From Marivivens sp. (GTDB taxonomy: Bacteria; Pseudomonadota; Alphaproteobacteria; Rhodobacterales; Rhodobacteraceae): a stretch of DNA of 64,000 bases. A program made the translations under genes and the position numbers. The notes below the pieces were generated by a model. It saw nothing but the letters and a program-made list of their open reading frames with translations, was not told the DNA's origin and made no database searches. The stretch spans positions 1-64,000 of the forward strand of contig JAHEBU010000013.1 of the NCBI GenBank assembly GCA_024642115.1, read 5' to 3'. How positions within the stretch are numbered: the stretch's first letter is position 1; each line of letters begins with the position of its first letter. Of this stretch, positions 29,820 through 39,162 are shown in pieces.

Positions 29820-29848
29820 GGGGGCGACAGGTCGCGCCTGCCGCCCCC
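29820..29848 (-). terminator. Intercistronic hairpin after the second Dpp-type binding-protein gene
   Basis: A 12-base arm (GGGGGCGACAGG) pairs with CCTGCCGCCCCC with one mismatch around a TCGCG loop. It lies just after the binding-protein stop at 29866 in the direction of transcription and before the permease start, with no U-tract. It would protect or attenuate the message rather than end it fully. Confidence 0.65.
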
Positions 29849-29865
29849 TGAAAGTTCAGCCTAGA

Positions 29866-31449
29866 TCATTTTTCCAGCCAGGCGGCGCGGAAGATGTTGT
29901 TGCCCAGCGGTATCTGGTTGAAGCCCTGAACCTTGGTGCTGAGGGCGACCGGATACGGGGTTTCAAACAGGGCCACGGTCGGACCTTCGGAGTTGAAGAT
30001 TTCCTGGATGCGGGCGTATTGCTCGGCCCGCTTGGCCGGGTCTGTCTCGCTTTGCGAGGCTTCGAACAGGGCGTCGACCTCTTCGCTTTTCCAGCCCGAA
30101 TGCAGGGCGTCGATGGTGGGCGAATAGGCAAAGTAGGACGTGATTTCTGACGGATCGGCGATGTCGTCGGTCCAGCCGCCAGTGCGCATTTCAAACGTGC
30201 CGCCCCGGTATTGTTCGGTGCGCGAGGCGTTATCGACCTGCTTGATTTCCAGATTGATCCCGATGGCGCCCCACATCTGCTGAAGGGCCGTGGCGATCCC
30301 GGCATCGTCCTGGTTGCCCGCAAGCGTCAGGATCGACGTGGAAAAGCCATCGGCATAGCCTGCCTCGACCATCAGCGCCTTGGCCTTTTCGACGTCATAG
30401 GGAAAGAGCGGCCCGTCGCCGCTGTGCAGCGGTGTGGCCGTCGACATGAACGAGGACAGCGGCGTGCCCACGCCCATGGTCACGATCTGCACGATCGCTT
30501 CCTTGTTGGCGGCATAGTTCATCGCCTGACGGACCAGCGGGTTGGAAAGCGGATTGTCCTTGCCTTCGATCTGTGGCCGCACGTTGATGATGATGTCGTT
30601 CACCTTGGTCGAGGGGAAAAGCTGCATGTTGATCCCGTCGGCGGCCTGAAGTTCGGCGACCCGGGCGAAGGGGATGAATTCGGCCCCGTCGATTTCACCC
30701 GATTGCAGACGCAGGATGCGGGTGGCGTCGTCGGGAATGATTTCAAACGTCACGCCGTCCAGATAGGGCAGGGGCTGTCCGTCTTCGCCCATGTCCCAGT
30801 AGTAGGGGTTCTTAACCAGTTTCATCGTGGCCCCGCGATCCCAGCTGTCCAGGACAAACGGGCCCGATCCCACGGGCTTTTGCGAAAAAGCCTCGGCTTT
30901 TTCGGCGTCGGTGGTGCCGGCGGCGGCCTCGAACGCGGCCTTAGGCATGATCGCGGTGTTGAACACGGTCAGCGCGGGGATGATCGCCGGGTCAGGGCGG
31001 CTGAGCTTGATGACGATCGTCTTGGGATCGGGGCTTTCCACGCTGGCGATAGAACTGATGAGAAAGCCCCAGATGCCATTGTCAGGGTTGGTGGCGCGGC
31101 CCAGCGAAAAGATCACATCATCGGGGGTGATGGGCGAGCCATCGGAAAACTTGATCCCGTCGCGCAGGGTCAACGTCACGCTCAACCCGTCATCGGCCAT
31201 CTTGTAGTCCGAGGCGAGGCCGGGCTGGACGCCCTTCCCATCATCGGTCGGCATCAACAACGTGTCGTACATGTTCGTCAGGATCCAGATATCGACGTTG
31301 GCATCGTTCAGGACCGGGTCGAGGAACAGGCTGTCGGCATATCGGCCATAGGTCATGACCCCGCCACGTTCGACGGCAAGCGCGGAGACCGTGCTTCCCA
31401 ACAGAACGGCAACAGACAAGGCAGCAGCAGAAAACAGTTTCATCTTCAT
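29866..31449 (-). CDS. ABC transporter substrate-binding protein, SBP_bac_5 family, second importer
   Basis: This 527-residue protein has a signal peptide (MKMKLFSAAALSVAVLLG ... SALAVE) and the SBP_bac_5 fold: LTLRDGIKFSDGSPITPDDVIFSL, PVGSGPFVLDSW and NPLVRQAMNYAANKEAIV. It is first in a seven-gene leftward operon (binding protein, two permeases, two ATPases, M32 carboxypeptidase, RraA-like protein) and divergent from a GntR-led operon of hydrolases. The ligand is probably a peptide-like or cyclic amide compound, judging from those enzymes. Confidence 0.9.
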   Translation of the reverse strand: MKMKLFSAAALSVAVLLGSTVSALAVERGGVMTYGRYADSLFLDPVLNDANVDIWILTNMYDTLLMPTDDGKGVQPGLASDYKMADDGLSVTLTLRDGIKFSDGSPITPDDVIFSLGRATNPDNGIWGFLISSIASVESPDPKTIVIKLSRPDPAIIPALTVFNTAIMPKAAFEAAAGTTDAEKAEAFSQKPVGSGPFVLDSWDRGATMKLVKNPYYWDMGEDGQPLPYLDGVTFEIIPDDATRILRLQSGEIDGAEFIPFARVAELQAADGINMQLFPSTKVNDIIINVRPQIEGKDNPLSNPLVRQAMNYAANKEAIVQIVTMGVGTPLSSFMSTATPLHSGDGPLFPYDVEKAKALMVEAGYADGFSTSILTLAGNQDDAGIATALQQMWGAIGINLEIKQVDNASRTEQYRGGTFEMRTGGWTDDIADPSEITSYFAYSPTIDALHSGWKSEEVDALFEASQSETDPAKRAEQYARIQEIFNSEGPTVALFETPYPVALSTKVQGFNQIPLGNNIFRAAWLEK

Positions 31450-31524
31450 CCCTCCAGAGTGTCCAAGTGTTATATTTCACCGAAGCGTTCCACGGCATCC
31501 GATACAAGTCAACATGACAGTTTT

Positions 31525-31539
31525 CAGCGAATTTTGCTG
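31525..31539. promoter_or_regulatory. Near-palindrome CAGCGAATTTTGCTG, candidate GntR operator
   Basis: This 15-bp site pairs 6 of 7 positions around a central T (CAGC-AA / TT-GCTG). It lies in the 170-bp gap between the divergent binding-protein gene and the GntR gene, 75 bp upstream of the binding-protein start. Position and symmetry suit a regulator dimer. No second copy was found in the gap. Confidence 0.35.
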
Positions 31540-31619
31540 GAACTGGTCTGAAAATGATGAAATGATGGGCATGCAAGGAAAAACCATACTACAGAATTGG
31601 TACGAATGAGGCGACTTTC

Positions 31620-32609
31620 ATGAAGGTTATTATCGACAGGTCGCTGGCGATTTCGATTCACCAGCAACTCAAGGGTGCAATAGAATACGAAATATCCTTT
31701 GGCGGATTGGAGGTGGGCGCGTCGCTCCCTTCGGTTCGGGATATGGCTGAACGGACCGGCGTGGCCCCAATGACGGTGAGCAAGGTCTATGCCGACCTCA
31801 AGGGCGCGGGCCTGATCGAGGGCAAATCCGGGTCTGGGACCTATGTTGCCGAATCGACCCTGTCCCGTCTGGGGACACGCGCCGATTCGGCTGACCTGCG
31901 TGCGGCGATGGATGTGGCGATCGACAAGGGCCTGTCGATGGGTCTGGGGTTGGCTGATGTCATTTCGCTTATGGCGGCGCGGGCCAGCCGGCGCGGCGAG
32001 GCAGGGCCGGTCCGAACCATCTGTCTGGTGGGCCTGTTCGAAGCCGCAACTCAAAGCTATGCGGCCAATGTGCAGGACCAGATCGGTTCTTTGGCAACGG
32101 TCGCCCCGGTCACATTCGATGCGATGGCCGACGATCCAGAAGTCATGTCGATGGTGGCGGCGGCGGATCTGGTGCTGACCTTTTCCACTCTGCAACACCG
32201 ATTGCCCGCAGCGCTGAGCCAGGACAAGGTCGTGTCGCTGCGATTCATTCCATCCGAACCGACACGGCTCGCACTTGCCTCGCTGGATCCGATGGCGCGG
32301 GTGCTGGTTGTGTCGCGCTTTGCCGATTTCCTGCCGGTGCTGGATCTGGGCGTACGCCGGTTTGCCGCCCATGTGCAGTCTGTGACCCTCGCAAATCTGG
32401 AGGACGCTGATCTGGCCGAAGGCGTGGCCCGCGCCGATGTCATCGTGATGTCCACCGGCGCCGATGCGGTTGTGGGCATGGTGCGACCTGGCACGACCGT
32501 CATCGAATATCGACATATTCCGGACCCCGGCGATATCGACCGTCTGGTCCTGCCGATCCTGAACCAATCGTCCCCGCTGCCCGTGGCCAGCAGAAAGGAA
32601 GCGTCGTGA
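31620..32609 (+). CDS. GntR-family transcriptional regulator with periplasmic-binding-like effector domain
   Basis: This 329-residue protein begins with a GntR winged helix (SIHQQLKGAIEYEISFGGLEVGASLPSVRDMAERTGVAPMTVSKVYADL, residues about 12-61, then GSGTYVAE). The C-terminal 230 residues are longer than the usual FadR or UbiC effector domains and look like an alternating alpha/beta binding fold (TICLVGLF ... VLVVSRFADFLPVL ... VIVMSTGADAVVG). It should sense a small molecule and control the adjoining hydrolase operon and perhaps the divergent importer. Its stop overlaps the GTG start of the next gene. Confidence 0.82.
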   Translation: MKVIIDRSLAISIHQQLKGAIEYEISFGGLEVGASLPSVRDMAERTGVAPMTVSKVYADLKGAGLIEGKSGSGTYVAESTLSRLGTRADSADLRAAMDVAIDKGLSMGLGLADVISLMAARASRRGEAGPVRTICLVGLFEAATQSYAANVQDQIGSLATVAPVTFDAMADDPEVMSMVAAADLVLTFSTLQHRLPAALSQDKVVSLRFIPSEPTRLALASLDPMARVLVVSRFADFLPVLDLGVRRFAAHVQSVTLANLEDADLAEGVARADVIVMSTGADAVVGMVRPGTTVIEYRHIPDPGDIDRLVLPILNQSSPLPVASRKEAS

Positions 32610-33307
32610 AGATATCTCAGATGAACTGGGGGCAGGTTGATGCGTATCTCAAGCGTGACAACCTGGCCATTCTGCCGCTGGGCAGCACCGAGCAGCACGC
32701 CGGTTTGTCGCTGTCGGTGGACAGTATCCTTGCCGAAAAGATGGCGCTGGATGCGGCCGAACCGCTGGGTCTTCCGGTCTTTCCGGTCGTCCCTTATGGT
32801 GTCACACCCTATTTTCTGGCCTATCCCGGGTCGGTCAGCCTACGGGTCGAAACTTATGTGGCGCTGGTACGCGATATTCTGGATTCCCTTTATTCCCAAG
32901 GCTTTAGGCGCGTGTTCATCGTGAACGGTCACGGTGGCAACAGCCCCGCCGGGTCGCTGGCCATCGAATGGATGGCCGATCACCCCGACGCGTCCGTCCG
33001 GTTCCACAACTGGTGGAACGCGCCCAAGACGTTTGCCAAGGTGCAGGCGATCGACCCCGTCGCAAGCCATGCAAGCTGGATGGAGAATTTTCCCTGGACC
33101 CGCCTGACCGACGTGGTCCTGCCGTCCCAGCAAAAGCCGATGATCGACTTTGACCGGATGCGGGCGATGTCCCCCGCCGCCGTCCGCGAATATCTGGGAG
33201 ACGGCAATTTTGGCGGGTATTACGAACGGCCCGACGCTGAAATGCAAGCGATGTGGGACGTCGCTGTGGCCGAAACACGGGCGCTGATGCAGGGGCCCTG
33301 GTCTTGA
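32606..33307 (+). CDS. Creatininase-family metal amidohydrolase
   Basis: This 233-residue cytoplasmic enzyme has the creatininase metal motifs: LPLGSTEQH at residues 23-31, an Asp at 39, and NGHGGN at 107-112. Family members open cyclic amides (creatinine), deformylate FAPy or hydrolyse inosose-type lactones, so a ring-opening or amide-hydrolysing role is likely. The residue after STEQH is Ala, where Gly is usual. Translation starts at GTG, embedded in the stop of the GntR gene (GTGA), so the pair is coupled. The true substrate cannot be read from the sequence. Confidence 0.85.
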   Translation: MKISQMNWGQVDAYLKRDNLAILPLGSTEQHAGLSLSVDSILAEKMALDAAEPLGLPVFPVVPYGVTPYFLAYPGSVSLRVETYVALVRDILDSLYSQGFRRVFIVNGHGGNSPAGSLAIEWMADHPDASVRFHNWWNAPKTFAKVQAIDPVASHASWMENFPWTRLTDVVLPSQQKPMIDFDRMRAMSPAAVREYLGDGNFGGYYERPDAEMQAMWDVAVAETRALMQGPWS

Positions 33308-34314
33308 CCGAACCCATCCTGATCTGGGGCGCGGGGGCCATTGGTGGCACTCTGGGTGCGGCGTTCCTGCGGGCGGGACATGAGGTCGTGTTTGTCGACA
33401 ACGTGCCCGAGCATGTGGCGGCGATAAACGCCACCGGCCTGCGGATTGACGGTCCGCTCTGGCAGGACACGGTCCAAGCGCCCGCTTTTCTGCCTAAAGA
33501 TCTGACCGGACAGTTTCGCCGCACGTTTCTGTGCGTGAAGGCGCTGCACACCGATGCCGCGATTGCCGAAATGGCCCCGCATGTGGCCCCGGACGGCTAT
33601 GTCGTCTCGGCCCAGAACGGCCTGAACGAACTTGCCATCGCAACGGTCGTGGGCGACGCCCGGACCATCGGGTGTTTCGTCAACTTTGGCGCGGATTATC
33701 TCGAGCCCGGGGTGGTGCATTATTCCGGCAAGGGGTCTGTGGTGGTGGGCGAGTTGGACGGCACATTGACAGGCCGCATCACCGACCTGCATCGCCTCAT
33801 GCTCGACTTTGCCCCCCACGCGATCCTGACCCAAAACATTTGGGGATACCTGTGGGGCAAGCTAATATATGGGGCCTTGCTGTTCGGCACGGCGCTTACC
33901 AACGACAGTATAGCTGACTGTCTGGAAAACCCGGCGGCCCGCGACGTGCTGACCCGATTGGGCCAAGAGGTCGGTCAGGTCGCCGCCGCGCAGGGGGTGG
34001 CAACCGAAGCATTCGACGGCTTCAACCCGGTCGCCTTTCGCCCCGACGCCCCCCGCGCCGATCTGGACCAGTCTTTTGCCGATATGGTCGCCCACAATCG
34101 ACGGTCCACCAAGTCCCATTCCGGCATCTGGCGCGACCTTGCCATTCGCAAGCGCAAGACAGAGGCCGAGGCGCAGCTTGGCCCGATTGCGAGTGCTGCC
34201 AACAAGGCCGGGATCGCCGTGCCCTTGACCCACCGCCTGATCGCGATGATCCGCGAGATCGAGGCAGGCACCCGCGCGCTTGATTTTGCCAACCTTGTGG
34301 AGCTTGGCCGATGA
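33304..34314 (+). CDS. Ketopantoate-reductase-like dehydrogenase (ApbA/PanE family)
   Basis: This 336-residue protein has a Rossmann site GAGAIGGTLG near residue 8, the catalytic-Lys segment LCVKALHT, SAQNGLNE and the C-terminal family helix IWGYLWGKLIYGAL. It would reduce or oxidise a 2-oxo/2-hydroxy acid with NAD(P)H. No ATG is present; the frame opens with TTG at 33304, overlapping the creatininase stop (TTGA), in keeping with the coupled style of this operon. Biosynthetic PanE is less likely, because the gene lies among hydrolases and the protein is longer than usual. Confidence 0.82.
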   Translation: MTEPILIWGAGAIGGTLGAAFLRAGHEVVFVDNVPEHVAAINATGLRIDGPLWQDTVQAPAFLPKDLTGQFRRTFLCVKALHTDAAIAEMAPHVAPDGYVVSAQNGLNELAIATVVGDARTIGCFVNFGADYLEPGVVHYSGKGSVVVGELDGTLTGRITDLHRLMLDFAPHAILTQNIWGYLWGKLIYGALLFGTALTNDSIADCLENPAARDVLTRLGQEVGQVAAAQGVATEAFDGFNPVAFRPDAPRADLDQSFADMVAHNRRSTKSHSGIWRDLAIRKRKTEAEAQLGPIASAANKAGIAVPLTHRLIAMIREIEAGTRALDFANLVELGR

Positions 34315-35060
34315 ATATCGGATTTGATGGACTTGAGGTGCTGGTCACCGGGGCAGGGCATGGCTTTGGCCGGGCGATCGCGCAGTGCTTCGCCGCTCGG
34401 GGCGCGCAGGTGCGTGCGTTCGACGTGAACGCCGACGGTCTGGCTGAAACCGCCAGCCTGATCGGCCCCGCCTGCACGGTCCACACCGTCGATGTGGGCG
34501 ACCGCGATGCGGTGCAGGCTGCGGTCGCAGCGCTGCCCCGCGGCATCGACGTGTTGGTGAACAATGCAGGCGGCGTGCGGGGGCAGGTGGGCCGTCCGAT
34601 CGAAGAGATCAGCGCGGCAGACTGGCAAACCATCTTTGACGTGAACCTGTCGGGAACGTTTTTTATGACGCAGGCCGTGGCGCCCGCGATGAAGGCACGG
34701 GGCAAGGGCCGCGTCATCAACATCTCCAGCGGGGCAGGGCGGACGATCAGCCTGACGGGTATTCAGGCCTATGCCAGTGCCAAGGCGGGCCAGATCGGCC
34801 TGACTCGGCAACTGGCGCATGAACTTGGGCCGTTCGGGATCACGGTGAACTGCGTGGCCCCCGGATTTGTCCGATCCAACCCCACCACAGAACGCCAGTG
34901 GGACGCGATGGGGGCCGAAGGGCAGCAGCGTCTGCTGAACCAGATTGCCCTGCGTCGATTGGGCTCGACCGACGACATCGCCAATGCGGTCATGTTCTTT
35001 GCCAGCGACTTTGCCGGGTGGATTACCGGCGAATGTATTGGCGTGGATGGGGGCAAATGA
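34311..35060 (+). CDS. Short-chain dehydrogenase/reductase (FabG-like)
   Basis: This 249-residue classical SDR has the cofactor motif TGAGHGFG near residue 13, NNAGG, the catalytic Ser in INISSG, and the YASAK pair. PGFVRSNP and the C-terminal GECIGVDGG are standard. It interconverts an alcohol and a ketone with NAD(P). ATGA overlaps link it to the genes on both sides. With the ketopantoate-reductase-like gene it gives the operon two redox steps. Confidence 0.92.
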   Translation: MNIGFDGLEVLVTGAGHGFGRAIAQCFAARGAQVRAFDVNADGLAETASLIGPACTVHTVDVGDRDAVQAAVAALPRGIDVLVNNAGGVRGQVGRPIEEISAADWQTIFDVNLSGTFFMTQAVAPAMKARGKGRVINISSGAGRTISLTGIQAYASAKAGQIGLTRQLAHELGPFGITVNCVAPGFVRSNPTTERQWDAMGAEGQQRLLNQIALRRLGSTDDIANAVMFFASDFAGWITGECIGVDGGK

Positions 35061-36433
35061 CGGTCGAGGCGTATCTCGCAGGCCGCGAGGCCGAGGCGAT
35101 TCAGACCCTCATGGCCTATTGCCGCATCCCAAGCGTCAGCACCGATCCGGCCTTTGCCGAAGGCATCGCGCAGGCGGCGGCATTTGTTGCCGACCAGTTG
35201 CGCCACGCCGGGTTTCCGACGGTGGAACAGGTGCCCACTGCTGGGCATCCGTGTGTCTTTGCCGAATGGATCGTGGACCCGGCCAAGCCTACCGTCCTGA
35301 TCTACGGCCACTATGACGTGCAGCCGCCGGACCCGCTGGACAAATGGCGCGTCCCGCCATTCGACCCTGTGGTCAAGGACGACAGGATCTGGGCGCGGGG
35401 CGTGTCGGATGACAAGGGGCCGATGCTGATACCGATCCTCGTTGCGGCGGCCTATGGGGCGGTGAACGGAGCGCCACCGTTGAACCTCAAAGTTCTGTTC
35501 GAGGGGGAGGAGGAATCAGGGTCCCCCAATTTCGAACCGACCGTCGCTGCGATGAAGGACAGGCTTGCCTGCGATCTGGTCCTGTCGGCGGACGGGGCGA
35601 TGTGGCGGGCCGATCTGCCGTCGATGACGGTGGCGACCCGGGGTATGGCCGCGGTCGAGGTCACGGTTACTGGCGCGGGCAAGGACCTGCATTCGGGCCG
35701 TCACGGCGGGACCGCCCCCAATCCGATCCGCGCATTGGCCCGGATGATGGCGTCGCTGCACGACGAGGCGGGCGATGTGGCCGTGCCGGGGTTCGACGAC
35801 GGCGCGCGCCAACCCGATCCGGCCATTTCGCGGGCCATCGTCGAGGTTGGCTTTGACGCCCCCGGCTATTTCGACAGTATTGGCGCGGATCACCCCGATC
35901 CCATGCCGACCGGAGAGGCTCTGCTTACCCGTCAATGGCTGAAACCCACGTTGGAATTCAACGGGATTTCCGGCGGATATCAGGGAACGGGGACCAAAAC
36001 GGTCATTCCGTCCGAGGCCAGCGTCAAGATCACTTGCCGTCTGGTCGCGGGGCAGGACCCTGATCAGGTCATGACCGCGATCGAGGCGCATCTGGCAACT
36101 GTGCTGCCCTCGGGTTACCGGATGGACGTCCATCGCCACGGCCCCGGCACGCATGCCTTTGCGCTCGACCCGCACCTGCCGGCGCTCGCCACCGCCGAAG
36201 GCGTTCTGGCCGAGGTGTTGGGGGCCAAGCCCTTGCGCGTGGCGATGGGGGCGACGGTGCCCATTGGCGACGTATTCGCACGGCAACTGGGTGTCGGCGC
36301 GATCTTCTTTTCTTTTGCCACGTCGGACGAAGATTACCACGCGCCCAACGAATACTTCCGCCTGTCCAGTTTCCGCACAGGACAAGTGGCGTGGGCGCGG
36401 CTGCTGGACCGGCTTGCACATGGCGGGATTTAA
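35057..36433 (+). CDS. M20-family metallopeptidase/dipeptidase
   Basis: This 458-residue enzyme has the M20 zinc motifs: YGHYDVQPPDP near residue 90, WARGVSDDKGP with the bridging Asp, and EGEEESGSP with the catalytic Glu. The central dimerisation domain contains DLHSGRHGG, and the last His is in DEDYHAPNE. The pattern is that of carnosinase/CNDP-like dipeptidases. The start at 35057 overlaps the SDR stop (ATGA). It likely cleaves a dipeptide or N-acyl amino acid produced earlier in the pathway. Confidence 0.9.
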   Translation: MTVEAYLAGREAEAIQTLMAYCRIPSVSTDPAFAEGIAQAAAFVADQLRHAGFPTVEQVPTAGHPCVFAEWIVDPAKPTVLIYGHYDVQPPDPLDKWRVPPFDPVVKDDRIWARGVSDDKGPMLIPILVAAAYGAVNGAPPLNLKVLFEGEEESGSPNFEPTVAAMKDRLACDLVLSADGAMWRADLPSMTVATRGMAAVEVTVTGAGKDLHSGRHGGTAPNPIRALARMMASLHDEAGDVAVPGFDDGARQPDPAISRAIVEVGFDAPGYFDSIGADHPDPMPTGEALLTRQWLKPTLEFNGISGGYQGTGTKTVIPSEASVKITCRLVAGQDPDQVMTAIEAHLATVLPSGYRMDVHRHGPGTHAFALDPHLPALATAEGVLAEVLGAKPLRVAMGATVPIGDVFARQLGVGAIFFSFATSDEDYHAPNEYFRLSSFRTGQVAWARLLDRLAHGGI

Positions 36434-37730
36434 GTCAGTTGCAGACCTGAGCCGCGCCTATGCCGAGGGGCAGACGACCCCGACCGAAGTTGTGGCGACG
36501 GCCCTGACCGATATAGCCCGGCTTGACCCGGTCCTGAACGCCTTTTCCGATCCGATAGCCGCCCAGGCGGCAGCCACAGCCAGGCAGATGACCAATCGCC
36601 TGCGTGGCGGGAACGCTGATGGTCCGCTGTTCGGGATCCCTGTGGCGATAAAGGACCTGATCGAGGTGGCTGGGGTGCCAACAGGGTATGGATCAAAGGT
36701 GCGACCTCCCGCAATGGCTACGCTCGACGCCCCGCTGGTGGCCCGTCTGCGGGCGGCAGGGGCAATCATTCTGGGCAAGACCAACCTGCTGGAATATGCC
36801 TATGGCATCGCCCATCCCGACATCGGCCAGACCAACAACCCAACTGATCCAAAACGGACGGCTGGCGGGTCCAGTGGGGGATCGGCGGCGGCGGTGGCGG
36901 CGGGGATGGTGCCGCTGGCCGTGGGGACCGACACCGGCGGGTCGATCCGGATCCCAGCCGCCTATTGCGGGATCGTGGGGGTCAAACCGACCTTTGGTCT
37001 GGTCCCGTTGGACGGCGTGTTTCCCCTTTCGCAAAGCCTCGATCATGCGGGGCCGCTGGCGCGGAGCGTGACGGATGCGGCCGTTCTGTTGTCGGTCCTT
37101 GCGGATCAACCGATGGAATTGTCGGATATCGCCCTGAGTGACATCAGGATCGGTGTGATGACGCGGCATGTGTCGGGCACGACACTGGGTGCCCCTGTCA
37201 CGGCTTTGTTCGCCGCGGTCGTGGATGAACTTGCCCGTCGCGGGGCCAGGGTCAACGACGTCGATACAGCCGAACTGGCACAGGCCAACGCCCATCTCGT
37301 GACGATCCTGATGCCCGAGGCGTCCCTGATCCACGCCGACCTTTACGCCGAAAACCCCGGTGGTTACGCCCCCGGCACCCGCGCCCAGATCGAGGCGGGG
37401 TGGAAGGTGACCGCGACGGACTATCTGGCCGCCCGGCAGGCGCAGGTCGCCACGACTGCGGCAGTCGAGGCCCTGTTCGATCGGGTCGATGTGCTGATCT
37501 CGCCCTCGGTCCCCTTCGTGGCCCCGTTCGAGGACCCCGAGATTGCGGATGGCGAGGACAGCGAAATGCTGGCCAGCGGCTTTGCCAACCTGACCGGCCA
37601 CCCCTCGCTGAGCCTGCCTTGCGGCCTGATCGACGGATTGCCGGTTGGATTGCAGATGACGGGTCGACGCGGGCAAGACGCCACATTGCTGTCCATCGCC
37701 CGCGCGGTCGAGATTGCCCTGTCCGCCTAG
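36420..37730 (+). CDS. Amidase (GatA/amidase-signature family)
   Basis: This 436-residue enzyme has the full amidase-signature triad: Lys79 in AIKDLIEV, Ser151 in GGSSGGS and Ser175 in TGGSIRIPA. It hydrolyses a carboxamide. It is not a clear GatA, as no gatB or gatC is nearby and the length is short. The gene overlaps the M20 peptidase by 14 bp. Its TAG stop shares the palindrome CTAG with the stop of the opposing aldehyde dehydrogenase gene, so the two genes meet tail to tail with no spacer. Confidence 0.9.
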   Translation: MAGFKSVADLSRAYAEGQTTPTEVVATALTDIARLDPVLNAFSDPIAAQAAATARQMTNRLRGGNADGPLFGIPVAIKDLIEVAGVPTGYGSKVRPPAMATLDAPLVARLRAAGAIILGKTNLLEYAYGIAHPDIGQTNNPTDPKRTAGGSSGGSAAAVAAGMVPLAVGTDTGGSIRIPAAYCGIVGVKPTFGLVPLDGVFPLSQSLDHAGPLARSVTDAAVLLSVLADQPMELSDIALSDIRIGVMTRHVSGTTLGAPVTALFAAVVDELARRGARVNDVDTAELAQANAHLVTILMPEASLIHADLYAENPGGYAPGTRAQIEAGWKVTATDYLAARQAQVATTAAVEALFDRVDVLISPSVPFVAPFEDPEIADGEDSEMLASGFANLTGHPSLSLPCGLIDGLPVGLQMTGRRGQDATLLSIARAVEIALSA

Positions 37731-39148
37731 TGCTTGATCATCACATGCCGGACGGCGGTGTAATCTTCGAGCGAATAGACCGACATGTCTTTGCCATAGC
37801 CCGACTGTTTCAGGCCGCCGTGGGGCATTTCGTTGGTCAGCATGAAATGGGTGTTGACCCATGTGCAGCCATAGCGGAGCCGGGCTGACGCCTCCATCGC
37901 GTGGCCTACGTCGCGGGTCCAGACCGAAGAGGCGAGGCCGTAGCCGCTGTCGTTGGCCCAGGTGATCGCCTGATCGGGGTCGCTGAACCGGGTGACAGAG
38001 ATCACGGGGCCGAACACCTCGCGCTGAACGATCTCGTCGGTCTGAAGGGCGCCTGCGACGACGGTCGGCTGATAGTAGAACCCGTTGGCATGGGTCTTAC
38101 CCCCGGTCGTGATCTCGATGTGCTTGAGCTCGCGCGCCCGCTCGACGAAACTTGACACCCGGTCGCGCTGGCGTGCGGAAATCAGGGGGCCGATTTCGTT
38201 GGTGGTGTCGTCGGCCGCGTCGAACACGATCGAGGCGGCGGCGGCGGTCAGGGCTGCCACCAGTTTGTCGTAGATCGCATCAGCGGCATAGACCCGGCAG
38301 GCCGCCGTGCAATCCTGCCCGGCGTTGTAGTAGCCGAATGTGCGCAACCCCTCGACGACGGCATCAATGTCGGCGTCGGCAAAGACGATGACCGGGGCCT
38401 TGCCGCCCAGTTCCAGATGCGTCCGCTTGACCGATTTCGACGCCGCCTGAAGCATCTTCTTTCCAGTGGCAATATCCCCGGTGAGCGAGATCATGTCGAT
38501 CCCTGCATGGTTCACCAACTGGCTGCCCACCGTTTCGCCCCGGCCCGGGACGATGTTGACCACGCCGGGGGGCAGGATATCGGCAAAAATGCGGCCCATC
38601 TTGAGCGCGGTCAACGGCGTCTGCTCGGACGGTTTGAAAACGACTGTGTTACCCCCCGCCAGCGCAGGCCCCAGTTTCCATGCCATCATCATCAGCGGAT
38701 AGTTCCAGGGCGCGATCGACGCCACGACCCCGATCGGGTCGCGCCGCACCATCGACGTGTGACCGGGCAGATATTCGCCAGCCACCATCCCGTGCTGGGT
38801 CCGCACGGCCCCTGCAAAGAACCGGTAGGTGTCCACAATGGCGGGCATTTCGTCGCCACGCGCCGCATTGATGGGCTTGCCACAATTGAGCGCCTCAAGG
38901 GCGGCAAACGCATCCGCTTCGGCCTCGATCCGGTCGGCGATCTGCAACAGATAGCCCGACCGTTCGGCGGGGGTTGTGCGAGACCAGGTGGCAAAGGCGG
39001 TATTGGCGGCAGCGACGGCGGCGTCGACCTGTGCAGCAGAGGCTTCAGGCAGGTCAAGGATCAGGTCGCCGGTGCGTGGGTTGAGGATATGTTCGGCGGT
39101 TTCGGTCCCGGCTTCCATCCGGTCGCCGATCAGCAGGTGGGTGTCCAT
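37727..39148 (-). CDS. Gamma-aminobutyraldehyde-type aldehyde dehydrogenase
   Basis: This 473-residue NAD(P)-dependent aldehyde dehydrogenase has APWNYPLMM for cofactor entry, the Glu in LELGGKAP and the catalytic Cys in [11 protein letters not shown], a string characteristic of aminobutyraldehyde dehydrogenases (PatD-like). GPVISVTRF and [17 protein letters not shown] complete the fold. I chose the ATG at 39148 because AAGGAG stands just upstream; an ATG at 39166 overlapping the permease stop is possible. It is last in a polyamine-type importer operon, so oxidation of an amino-aldehyde from an imported amine is likely. Confidence 0.85.
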   Translation of the reverse strand: MDTHLLIGDRMEAGTETAEHILNPRTGDLILDLPEASAAQVDAAVAAANTAFATWSRTTPAERSGYLLQIADRIEAEADAFAALEALNCGKPINAARGDEMPAIVDTYRFFAGAVRTQHGMVAGEYLPGHTSMVRRDPIGVVASIAPWNYPLMMMAWKLGPALAGGNTVVFKPSEQTPLTALKMGRIFADILPPGVVNIVPGRGETVGSQLVNHAGIDMISLTGDIATGKKMLQAASKSVKRTHLELGGKAPVIVFADADIDAVVEGLRTFGYYNAGQDCTAACRVYAADAIYDKLVAALTAAAASIVFDAADDTTNEIGPLISARQRDRVSSFVERARELKHIEITTGGKTHANGFYYQPTVVAGALQTDEIVQREVFGPVISVTRFSDPDQAITWANDSGYGLASSVWTRDVGHAMEASARLRYGCTWVNTHFMLTNEMPHGGLKQSGYGKDMSVYSLEDYTAVRHVMIKH

Positions 39149-39162
39149 CGTGGTCTCCTTTG

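Noticed and set aside
33304-34314. Pantothenate biosynthesis gene panE
   Set aside because: The family matches, but the protein is longer than usual and the gene is embedded by overlapping starts in a hydrolase operon. No other pantothenate gene is seen.
36420-37730. GatA subunit of the amidotransferase
   Set aside because: The triad is shared by all amidase-signature enzymes. gatB and gatC are absent and the operon context is catabolic.
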